A stretch of DNA of 64,000 nt, from positions 454,501 through 518,500 of the forward strand of contig CAJHZI010000568.1 in assembly GCA_905160935.1 (NCBI GenBank). Reading direction: 5' to 3'. Each line of letters begins with the position of its first letter. Positions within the stretch are counted from its first letter, which is position 1. The stretch comes from Enchytraeus crypticus. Taxonomy: Eukaryota > Annelida > Clitellata > Enchytraeida > Enchytraeidae. The notes beneath the pieces are model-generated. The model had not been told where the DNA came from. It was given only the letters and a program-made list of their open reading frames with translations, and searched no databases. Of this stretch, positions 33,901 to 46,800 are shown one piece after another. The position numbers and the translations under genes are program-made.

Positions 33901-35838
33901 GTTGAAATTTGTACATTGGATATGCCACTTGACAGAACACTAGACAGAGAGAAAGTATGCATCATTAATTCATGTTGATATGGCCCATATTTCAGTACTG
34001 CATATAACCCGATGATCGTTCTACTTTCTGTTGCGACTAAATTAAGACTAATCCTTGTCCAATGAATCCTAATTGAGTCTTTGTCCAATGAGTCCTAATT
34101 GAGTCTTTGTCCAATGAGTCCTAATTGAGTCTTTGTCCAAAGAGTCCTAATTGAGTCTTTGTCCAATGAATCCTAATTGAGTCTTTGTCCAATGAGTCCT
34201 AATTGAGTCTTTGTCCAATGAGTCCTAATTGAGTCTTTGTCCAATGAGTCCTAATTGAGTCTTTGTCCAAAGAGTCCTAATTGAGTCTTTGTCCAATGAA
34301 TCCTAATTGAGTCTTTGTCCAATGAGTCCTAATTGAGTCTTTGTCCAATGAGTCCTAATTGAGTCTTTGTCCAATGAGTCCTAATTGAGTCTTTGTCCAA
34401 TGAATCCTAATTGAGTCTTTGTCCAATGAGTCCTAATTGAGTCTTTGTCCAATGAGTCCTAATTGAGTCTTTGTCCAATGAGTCCTAATTGAGTCTTTGT
34501 CCAATGAGTCCTAATTGAGTCTTTGTCCAATGAGTCCTAATTGAGTCTTTGTCCAATGAGTCCTAATTGAGTCTTTGTCCAATGAGTCCTAATTGAGTCT
34601 TTGTCCAATGAGTCCTAATTGAGTCTTTGTCCAATGAGTCCTAATTGAGTCTTTGTCCAATGAGTCCTAATTGAGTCTTTGCCCAATGAGTCCTAATTGA
34701 GTTTACATTATTAATGACATATCATGAACCAACGACAAGCAAAGTATTAATACTTTCAGATGGTCGCAATACCCTTTAAGAAGCACTATGCAAAACATTC
34801 CTCGCTGTTTGCTTCAGCGGTTCTTTTGAACTAAAAGGTCTCGAGTAGCTGGGAGGCTGTTAAGCACCTTCTTTCATTTAAGTCACCCACATTCGACCCC
34901 CGCAATTCTAAACCCAGATAAGTCAAAGCAAAACTCTAAATATGGGTGCTGATAATTGAAATGTTGTCTGTTTATTGACTTATGCACTGCACTTGTTTTG
35001 CTCCAGGATGCAACAATATAGCCAATGTTCAGTGCTGAAAATTCAAATCGCGAATACCTGCAGTGGTTTGTTGCAAAGGGAAGGTTATTTTAATAGAACT
35101 AGTTTTATTAGCGAGTATAACTAGTTTTATTTACTGGTATAACTATCTTTATATGTATACTGATATATAAATATAGCTCTATTTACTAGTATTGGACCCT
35201 ATAACTAGTTTTATTGCTGGTATAACTAGCTTTTTACTGGTATTACGATAGCTCTATTTACCAGTAGGGGGATCTATAACTAATTTTATTGCTGGTGTAA
35301 CTAGTTTTATTTGCTGTCATTGCTAGTTTTATTGACTAGTGTAACTAGTTTTATTTACTGGTATAGGTAACTAGTTTTATTTTCTAGTATAACTATGATG
35401 ATCAACTGCGGTCCATTAAACCGTCATTGAGTTATCTACGATATAGCCGATCGAATTTTATTGTAAATTTATGCGGCGAAGATCAGTAGGAAAATAATAA
35501 TAAAACGGTAATAATAAGTATTAACGTGCAGTGTACGTAACTTTATATCAACTATAATCTATGTAAAGCTGTAAAATTTTATCTTGTCGTAAATTAATAA
35601 TGATTGCAGCACTTGAATGAATATGAACCTCTTCATCATAAGCCGTGCTATACAAGTGTAGGAGGTTGTGAGAGGGGAAGTCAATTTTGACAATCGTCAT
35701 GTTTAACGCATCAAAATCTAATTTCCGGAACTAACTAGCAATGCAGGAAACTAACTAGCAATGCAGGAAACTAACTAACAATGTAGGGAACTAACTAACA
35801 ATGTAGAGAACTAACTAGCCATGCAGGAGACTAACTAG

Positions 35839-35908
<70 letters not shown>

Positions 35909-36054
35909 AAAGGAAAAAGAGGCAGGGGCAGGCCGAGATTAGGTATGATAGATAATTTAAAGACCCACTCATATGTGGAAATGAAGAGGAAGGCGGAAGA
36001 CAGAGAAGAGTGGAGGCGTTATATACCATGGACCTGCCAGTAGGCAGTGTACTA

Positions 36055-36098
<44 letters not shown>

Positions 36099-37048
36099 TA
36101 TATTCTTGTATATACAGACTGGGGAATAAAAAAATAATCCCTAGCGAAATCTCAATAACTTTAAGAAAACTCCAAATATCTCTGCGAAATTTACGGAGCT
36201 TCTAGGGGAGGAATTTCTGCGTATATCCTGCAAATTTGGTGAAAATATTTTCATTAGTTACGAAATTACAGCCTTTCTACGAGAAAAGTGCAAAAATCAA
36301 TTTTAACAAGGCTTTTTGAAATGTCCGTCGTTCCTTTTTAAGTCAAAAACGACCCGAAAAGGACCGTTTACTTAAGTAAAAAAGCTGGTAAAGCTAAGGT
36401 TAACGTCAGTTTCCTCATTCGAAAGCGATGTCAGTGACGGGCGAGCCCAGGATTTGAACCCGCATCAACTGATCCGCGGTCGAGTATCTAACCGACTTCG
36501 CCACTGGCTCCAGCCAAAAGTACTTTTACTAAGTAGTACTTAGTAAAAGTACTAAGTAGTGGGATATAAGCCTTCACTGCCTTGTTAGCTGCTCCAATAA
36601 AAGGTGCTTAAAATTCTTTATGCTATCGAAATTATTCCTAAATTTTAAAGAAACTTTCCGGTACTTTTGCTTAAAATAGCCTTGTTAAAATTGATTTTAA
36701 CACTTTTTCCGGAGAAACGCTGTATTTTTGTTAATTCTGAATATATTTTTATCAAATTTGCAGGATATATGCAGAACTTCCTCCTCTATACGCCACGAAA
36801 ATCTTGTAAAACCATTTTGAGTTTTGTCGAAGTTATGAAGACTTTTGATAAAATAAGCCTTGTTAAAATTGATTTTTGCACTTTTTCGTAGAAACGCTGT
36901 AATATTGTTACTGCTCAAAAGATTCTAATCTAATTTGCAGGTAATATGCAGAAATTCCTCCCCAAGAAGCTCCAGATATTTTGTACAAGTATTTTGAGTT
37001 TTGTTGAAGTTATTGAGATTTCGCTAGGGGATTATTATTTTGCTCCAG

Positions 37049-37113
<65 letters not shown>

Positions 37114-40100
37114 TTATATATATATATATTTATATATATATATATATAAATATTGACTGGCAGCTGGATCTCGATGGCAATGGATTCATCGACGCTAAGG
37201 AGTTGGGCAAGGCCCTGGAAGTGGTAGGAATCAAGCTACCTGGATACGAGATCCGACAACTGATCCAGGACAGTGAACTGAAGGTCTGCGACGATCGCTT
37301 GGATATGGAAGAATTCAAAGAGGTCTGAGGTCTAAATTCTTACAATATCCACCGTGAAGTAGAAGTGTGGATCTAACTCTCGGATCATTTCTGATGCTTA
37401 TTTTTATTATTATTAACAACGAAAACTTATATATCAGTGTCATGGTCAAACTCGGTTTTCGAGACTACTTTACAGGAAGAGTTCAATTGCAATCATGTGC
37501 TAAATAACAATTACATTTAAATTAATATCTAAACTAGTAAAAATTGCTACATATGAGCGGAACTTTACGCTATCCAGCAACACTCGTATCAGTGGTCGTG
37601 TTTTTTTAATGCGCTTGAAGGCATCAGTGTTTGAGATTTGTAATTGATAGGCTTGGGGTTATATAACTGGGTAAACAGGATAATCCATATAAACAAGATA
37701 ATCCAGGTAAACAGGATAATCCATGTAAACAGGATAATCCATGTAAACAGGATAATCCAGGTAAACAGGATAATCCAGGTAAACAGGATAATCCAAGTAA
37801 ACATTACAATCCAGGTAAACAGGATAATCCAGGTAAACAGGATAATCCAGGTAACAGAATAGTGTTCTCGGGGAATGACGCCCCTCACAGTATAGGCCCC
37901 CTATGCCATCTCAGCTTCGACCAACATTTACTGGGCGTCATTCCCTGAGAAAACAATTCTGTTTGCAAAATATCACAACTAATTAAAATCTGGATCACTG
38001 ATTGATGTGCAGTTGTACACTAAGCTAAAACAGCGCTACGACATTAAAGGTCAGTTTCTGGAGCAGATAAAGACAGCCAACAACATCAAGGCCGTGGGTT
38101 CGACCTCAGAGCACGCCACTGAGGGCACCAAGCACTCCGTGAAGCTAGAGGAACAGACAGCCTTCTCCAACTGGATTAACAAGTATGTGGGTGCAAACGA
38201 TTTAAACTTAACATTTGAATGACTGAATAGCTCAGTGGTTAGATGTGAAGATAAAGTCATGAAATTTTAAATGATTGATTCTGAGGTGAATTGAACCCTC
38301 GTGGGTTCGAATCTAGCCCGCGCTGATCTGAGTGAGAGTAAAATCTCGGACATTCGCCGAACTATTACACGGAAAACGGAAGAAATTACTTAACGGATTT
38401 AACATGTGTTATTAACCCTAGAATGCCCAGGTGAGGGTCCCTGCGGACCCCACCTTACAGACGACATACATCGTCTTGACATCACGCCAGATCTGTCTGA
38501 AGAAGATGTAGAAGAATCTGATCACGATACAGAGAGTGAATTTGAGATGGATAAGGATCAGGATCCTGATGTGGAGAGGGAAGAAGAGGAAGAAGTTGAG
38601 GAAGAACGGAATAACTTTCCTGTCAGCAGATCAGAGATAAGACGGAGTCGATATGCATCGAGGCAGGGCAGGACAACTGCGCATAACATAGTGACAGAGA
38701 TAGAAGGACCAACAGCGAAAGTGATCCAGCTTGTAAACTCAGTTGCGGACTGTCTTAGTTTGTACATTACAGATGACATGATTGAACTGATCGTGCGTTA
38801 CAAAAACCAAGAAATAGAGAAACATATGAATGATAACAGACACATACAAGGAGAAAGTTACCGGTAGGACACTGAGCTCATTGAGATGAAGGTTTTGTTT
38901 GGCTTGCTCATCAGCATTGGCACAACAAAAGGCCGTAACGAACGCGTTCGTGATCTATGGACTGACGGACCATATTCAAGTGCATTCTTCAGAGCTGTTA
39001 TGAGCAGGAATCGGTTTGAAGTTCTACTGATATGCATCCGATTTTTTCTGACAAGCGTTAGCGAGAAGAAATAAATATGTAAACAAACGCATATATGTAA
39101 TATGTAAACTAGCAGAATGCAAAGAGTATAGCCACACAGAATCGCTTGTAACATGTAACAAGTGTGTTGATGATCAACAGTAAATAGCAGCGTTTTCTAA
39201 CAGTTCAGATAATGTACGTGCAAGATGAATGGATAAACGTAGGTTCTAGTTGAACTGTATTATATTTTCATAAAGCAATAAATATGGATTAGACTACAAA
39301 TCAGATTTCACTACTCATTAGACATTACAGGTAGATTGGGGGTCCACATAGACCCCCAGTTGGGAACATTTGTAACTATATTTGTCATGTTCTTATTTTT
39401 ATATTTTTTCAAAATATTATAACATAAATGTGTTCTTAAATATCAAATGAACGATTATTTATATAAAAATTAGCCCTAATTGCAATAAATCACATTTTAC
39501 AGCATGTTTTATTGGGGGGTCCGACTGGACCCCCCAATACAATTACCCACTTGGGTAAATTCGTAGACAAAATTATGTTGAATATTCTAGGGTTAAGAGT
39601 AATAGATATCAACATAGTTCCTTATTTCAATATAATGCGTATTATTATTAACAGTATTTTCGTTATTTTTCCTGCTTCGTAATTGTAACGATTTCAGTGT
39701 CACATGGTAGAATTATGTTGCTGTGTAGACCTTCAGTGGCAGCTTTCTTTTATGCAGCAGCACACTGTCAAACCATTTTAATTCTCTAGAAATTAGAATG
39801 TATAACAGTATAGTTCAACTATTAAGTTACGCATATTACGCAGATATTTTGATGAATCTGTCACAAGCATTGATTCGCTAATTCGGTAGCACATCTGTTA
39901 GTCATTTAAGACTGCGAGGCATAGGATGCAGGATTCAAATCCAGTGCTCACCTCCTAGCTGTCTGGTTTCTGAGAGAGGAAAATGACGCTAAACTAGTCT
40001 TAATATATCTTCTTTCATCATCCCAGTATATGCTTGTGACGTCCCTGACATCATCCCTGGATGAGAAAACGGATGTTAAACCTTTATTATTATTATTATT

Positions 40101-43100
40101 ATTATTATTATAACTAGGCTCGGGATACGAATAGACTGTCTTAAAGCCTCTCTATCTTAAATCACCTGATCTAAATGACCTTATTATCTGTCCTATCCAG
40201 CTTATCTTTCTATTTCTTATTGCAGTTAATACCATTTTAGTTGCTATTATTTGTTTTAATTTCAGGAATCTCAGCGGTAACCCTGACTGTCAGAAATACC
40301 TGCCAATCAACCCTGACGACAACTCCCTCTACACCAAGTGCAATGACGGGATCATCCTGTGGTTTGTAATAGCAACAATTAGAGTGCTACAGTCATCAGT
40401 GACAACATCGAGTACTATTGAGTCAAAATCAAGCCGGCGAGCAAATGTCCAAAACAGTTTAAATTTCAAAATCCAGAAAATCACTCCAAAGTAAAGGGAA
40501 TTAAAGAAAAAGAGGTTTAGGCGAAGGTCGCAACTCATGGACACTGTCACTGGATGGGAAAGAGAGAAGGAAAAGATAGGTCTTCAACTGCCTAAGTATC
40601 TGTCTGTAGTAACGCTGTACTGAATGAACGCTTCGTCGTGTAAATTAGCGACAATTACAGCAGTAAAGCCGATGTTAACGTCAGTTTCATCTCACGAAGA
40701 CAGAAACATCAGTGCCAGTTGAGCCTGAGATTTGAAAGCACACATACTGATTCACGGTCGGATATCGTATAGACATCGCCATTGACGTCCATCCAATTAA
40801 AAACTGATAAAACTAATGTTAACGTCAGTTTCATCTCACGAAAGCGATATCAGTGATAGTCGAGCCCAAGATTTGAAAGCACACGTTTGGATCTCTTACC
40901 AACATCGCCATTGACTTCCAGTCAATTAATAAGGAAATAAACTAGATTTAATTAGAAGATAAAAACTTTATGGTATAAGGAAATAAGCAGGTTATAGTGT
41001 GGATGCAATAACGGTGTAAATAAATATGTAAGAAAGATTACACAGGTTATAAATTGAAGATATAGAAATAAATTTCCTCACAGATTATTTACTGGCAATG
41101 AGACGACTTGGGGAAAGCAACTGAACACTACCTAGAATCCATTTACTTCCATACCAAGGCAATATATGACATATCTGAGTGATTCTATTAGTTTGCTGAC
41201 AGATGCAATGCTCGGTTGATCTATGTAGTTCTATATACGTCCCTGACATCATCCTTGCATGAGGAAACGGACGTAAACCTTTATTATTATTGCTATATGC
41301 TGTGAAGTGCGACACAGTTTAGTCATATATGCAGTACGACTTCGTAAAAATCTTAAATTTATAGAGTTACAATGCATGGCAGACACAGTTAATAGTTAAA
41401 CTTTAATATTTAAAATAATAAAAAATTAAGGCCTTAACGAATTAGTATTCAATAAAAACTGAGATGGCTGGATCCAGTGGCGAAGTCGGTAAGATACTCG
41501 ACCGCGGATCAGTAGGTGCGGGGTTCAAATAGTGGGCTCTCCCGTCACTGACATCGCTTTCGAGTGAGGAAACTGTCGTTAACACTAGATTTACCAGCTT
41601 TTTAGCTTTTGCTTTTAAAAAATATTTCAATTGCAGAAGAATTACCGTGCATGGTTGTTGTTTTACAGTCATGTTAGACGTTTATTTTATTGTTTCATTT
41701 ATTCTAAGGAGTTCTGGAACCCGGAAGAAAATTTTTAATGTTTTTATAATCTACTGGCTGATAAAGCACGCAATGCTCCTAACGTGTGTTTGCTGTAGGC
41801 ATGCTAAACTCATTGAAATTTATACTCCAATATAATTGATAAGTTGCTAACCGTTAGCCCTATACTAAATGTAGAGGAATGTCTGTCTGTATGTTTGGTT
41901 TGTCTAACAAGCTATTGGACGTTTACTTAACTTTTGCGAGACTTTGATGACACATGACTTGGGGTGAAGTTAACAGCCTTACGTCATTGCTCAGTTCTTT
42001 CATTCCACTGAATAAATCATCATCTTCTTACCTGTAATACCAGTTTAACTAGAGTCGGGATATGAATGGACCTTCTCCATTTCTTTATGTCCCATACCAT
42101 ATCATCCGTCAATCCCCTATAATCTCTACTGTTCGTTTTGGAAAATTTTGTAGCAATTTCTAGAGCCTAGGCGCTCACCAACCGAATGCCCATTCTGACG
42201 TCGATTTGGATCTTAGTGCTTTAGTCGCCTTCTACTACACGTGCAGTCACCGGTTGATCTATTCTTCAAACAAACTGAAAGCAACAGGGGGATGAACACA
42301 ATACAGGGAATTTCTACGGAATCTGTTCCATTCCTATGAATCCAAGCCCTTCTACTGAATAAATAAACCAAGCCCTTCTACTGAATAAATAAAGCAATGA
42401 AATGAACATAATGAAACGCAAGCAATTTACTACAAGAATACAACAACTATACTTCTACTATACCACCAGTATACTGAAAATATGTAAGCAATAAGTGTAT
42501 AATAAAAATAAGCAATAAGTGCATAATAAAATTAAGTAATAAGTGACGTCCCTGTCATCATCCTTGCACGAGGAAGCGGAAGTTAAACCTTTATTATTAT
42601 TATAATGATACCCAAAGTGAATTATGATATTTCTATTTTTAGCTATCTGATAAACCATTCCCAGCCGGGGACAATCCACGAGCAGGCTATAAATAAATCT
42701 GACAAGCTCTCTGTGTATCAGATCCACGAGAACCTAACTCTCGCTGTAAGATCCGCCCAATCCATAGGCTGCAGCATCGTCAACATAGGCCCCGAGGACC
42801 TACACGCGGGCAAGCCCCATCTAGTCCTAGGCCTGCTGTGGCAAATCATCAGGGTAGGAACTTCAATCTATGATTCTGCTTTAATTAGAGACTGTTATTA
42901 AATGAGTGACGGTTTGCTTCACGCAATAATTGATCTTAAATCAATTATAATTTGTAATCATTTTTATTATTTCAAAATGAATGATTTTAAATTAAAAGAT
43001 TGTTGATAGATAATGGTTTAAAGCTTAATCAGATCAAAAATTGTTCAGAATCTTTAGCTTATATGAGGCCAGGTAACCAAGGATAAACCACCTTGATCTG

Positions 43101-43401
43101 TTAGCGCTGTTGAAAGGAGTTTTCTACGTTATGGATTGATTAATTGATTGGTTGTTTGATTGACTGATTGATTGATTGACTGATGGATTGATTGATTTAT
43201 TGATGGACAGATAGGACTGCTGTCTGACATAGATCTCTATCATCACCCGGGCCTGGCGGCTCTGCTGAGAGAGGGAGAGACCATTGAGGACTTGATGAAG
43301 CTCTCACCCGAACAAATCCTCATCCGCTGGGTTAACTACCATCTAGCACGGTATAGTTCAGTCTTGTCATGAAATATATAATGTATATATATATATATAA
43401 T

Positions 43402-43455
<54 letters not shown>

Positions 43456-45943
43456 ATATATATATATACATGTATATACGTGTATATATTATATATATAT
43501 AATTTTATAAATATGTATATATATATATATAAAGGTAAAGCTAATTTTAACGTCAGTTTCCTCACTCGAAAGCGATGTCAGTGACGGGCGAGCCCAGGAT
43601 TTGAATCCTGCACCTACTGATCCGCGGTCAAGTATCTCACCGACTTCGCCACTAGCTCCAGCCTAGTCATATATAGTCATATTTAAATGTGTATGATGCA
43701 ATGCATGTATTAAGTAAGACTTTTATTTAATAGTGTTCATGCTAGTGCTCAACCCTAATCGTCCCTGACATCATCCTTGGATGATGTCAGGGACGTCCTA
43801 ATAGACTAATAGATCTTGCTGTGACTGCCACAGATCTAATTGCGGACGTCAGGTGACTAACTTCACCACGGATATCAAGGACTCGGTGGCCTACATCCAC
43901 CTCCTCTCCCAGATTGCTCCAAAAGAAGCCGCCATCAACACGCTCTCCGAAAAGGTAGGTCATTCTCTGAAAAGGTAGGTCATTCTCTGAAAAAGTAGGT
44001 CATTCTCTGAAACGGTAGGTCATTCTCTGAAAAGGAAGGTAATTCACTGAAAAGGTAGGTCATTCTTTGAAAAGGTAGGTCATTCTCTGAAAAGGTATGT
44101 CATTCACTGAAAAGGTAGGTCATTCTCTGAAAAGGTAGATCATTCTCTGAAAAGGTAGGTCATTCACTGAAAACGTAGGCCATTCTCTGAAAAGGTATGT
44201 CATTCTTTGAAAAGGTAGGTCATTCTCTGAAAAGGTAGGTCATTCACTGAAAAGGTAGGTCATTCTCTGAAAAGATTTGTCATGGTCATTTCTAATACAT
44301 AGCAGCAGCATAGGCTCTACTTGCTTCAGGTGCTGTAGAAATGAATCAACCGAAAACTAAACCTGTCCTTTGGGAAATGATTAAGGTTGATAAGTCAGAA
44401 TGGAAAGGAGAATCACTCCGGTTACTTATTTTAAGTAAATGTACTGAGTTGACGTATTGATCGATGTCTGAGTTTACTACCTATTTCAGTGTAGGAACAT
44501 GTGCATTGGATCCGTTGTTTTACAGTAGAAAAGAAAGAGCTGGAGTGAGAAATCAAGAGAGGATAATACTTATGTTTATTTGGGACGTTGCTTTTTAATT
44601 TTTTTATGCTTTGACAAAATTTTAACTCCTTCTGTTAATCTGTAGTCTAGTTTTATTAATTGATACTTAACCAATTGATTGGTTGATTAATTTATTGTCG
44701 GAATGATTAAATGATGGATTACTCGGCCGACTGATTGATTTATCGATTTATTGTATTATTGATTGATTGATTGCTTGATTAATTGAGTAATTGATTGATT
44801 TATTGATTAATTGATTGATTGGTTGGTTAGTTTGTTGGTTGATTGGTTGATTGATTAATTAATTGATTGATTCATCAATTAATCAATCCAAACACATAGA
44901 TCGATCTATCGATCGAATAATCAATCGATCGATCGATTCATTGATTAATTGATTGATTGATTGATTTAGGAGAGTGACCTAATAAAGAGAGCGGAGTTGA
45001 TGCTCTGTGACGCTGATAAGATAGGCTGCAGAGCCTTTGTCTCCTCTAAGGACGTGGTCAGGGGCGACGCTAAGCTCAACCTCGCATTCGTCGCCAACCT
45101 CTTCAACAGCTACCCTGCCCTCGAGACACCCCCTGATGTCGACCTGGGCGCTCTCGTGGAGGAGACGAGAGAAGAGAAAAGTAAGAATCGCTTTGTGAAT
45201 AGCAATACGAAACGCAGTGCAATTCGAAACAACAATGAAACAATAGTGCGAAACACAATACTACTAGAAAAGCAAAAGGAAACAATGAAGCAATGAAACG
45301 AAGCTCAATACAACAATGAAATAATCATACGAAACATGTTGCGTTGCATTACAGCGCAGCTCAGCGCTGGATGCTTCGCTGTGTGCATAGTTGCGATGCT
45401 TTATATTGCAGTGCATAGCAAAGCGTAGTATCGTACTGTATTGTGTTATATTGTATTTTTGTGCTCTTGTATTGCCATGCACTGTATTTTATTCCACTAT
45501 ATTGCACTGCACCGCAGCTGTATTGCACAGTATGGTATTATATTATATTGTATTGTATTATATTGTATTAATATTATATTGCATTGTATTGCAGTGCACT
45601 GCACTGCAATGCATTATATTGCATTGTACTGTACTCTATTGTGTTGTATTGTATTTTATCGTATCGTATCGTATTGTATTGTATTGTATCGTATTGTATT
45701 TGTAATGCATTGTATTGTATCGTATGGTATCGTATCGTGTTGTATCGTATCGTATCGTATCTGTATCGTATTGTATTTTATTGTATCATATCGTATGGTA
45801 TTGTACAATGTATTGTATGATATCACAGCGTACAGGAACTGGATGAACAGTATGGGGGTGTCTCGTGGACTGGAAGAGAGTCCATAGGCAGTTCAACAAG
45901 CTGAGGGTCATGATGGAAAAGATCGGTAATACACGTGTAGACG

Positions 45944-46002
<59 letters not shown>

Positions 46003-46101
46003 ATACATGTATGTATATATATATATATATATAAAATTGCACATTGTATATGAATAATGTATATAGATATGTATGATGTATGTGTGTATATTATATATAT
46101 A

Positions 46102-46144
<43 letters not shown>

Positions 46145-46755
46145 AATTTCCAAGATTTAAGTTGGACAATTATTTTATTAATTATGTAATGCAGTTTAAA
46201 TATTTAGGTCATATTATAACCAATGATGGTCGTGATAATAACGATATACAGCGTGAAATACGTGGTATGTTTATGCGTACGAATATATTAAAGCGTAGAT
46301 TTGCTTATTGCTCTCTTAATGTTAAGAAGGTCCTGTTCAAATCCTATTGTATGTGCTTCTATGATGTGGCACTATGGTCATCGTTTACAATAGGTTCAAT
46401 AGAGAAGTTTCGATCTTGCTATAATAAATGTATTAAAATATTTTTTGGATACACACGTTGCGGCAGCCTAACCATCGCGCTGCTGGAAACCGGATTGCCT
46501 AGTTTTGATACTATCCTTTCAAATTACAGATTAAAGTTTAGAATGTGCTTGCTGGATAATGCTAATATGCTAGTTAAGTGTTTTGATGTTCTGAGCCTAT
46601 TATAGCCTTGTATGCCTAATTCTATAACTAATTGTTTTAGGCCTATAGCTCAATTTATGCGCAGACTATTTGCTTTTCTGGTTTTTGTTGCATTGTTCTA
46701 TGTGCAAGACTCATGTATGGGTTTTTACGCCTGAAATAAAGCAATAAATTAATTA

Positions 46756-46800
<45 letters not shown>

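Noticed and set aside
34052..34702. Satellite or centromere-type array
   Set aside because: Only about 25 copies within a gene intron; better called a minisatellite.
37589..37888. Frames with Trp-Ile-Ile-Leu-Phe-Thr or Val-Asn-Arg-Ile-Ile repeats
   Set aside because: Products of the 18-bp repeat in plastin intron 2, not exons.
38235..38315. Functional tRNA gene (TAGCTCAGTGGTTAGA and GGTTCGAATC boxes)
   Set aside because: The internal boxes are present but no acceptor stem closes the fold, and the segment continues into the SINE body shared with other copies.
41085..41672. Small minus-strand frames with ProThrAspProArgSer-like motifs, also at 1169 and 63726
   Set aside because: The same peptide recurs because it is the antisense translation of SINE family A, not a gene family.
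45391..45887. Overlapping Cys/Ile/Val/Tyr-rich plus-strand frames of up to 148 codons
   Set aside because: They run over the CGTAT/TATTG repeat. Only the last part, from 45829, is coding, as plastin exon 9, and it is defined by splice phase.
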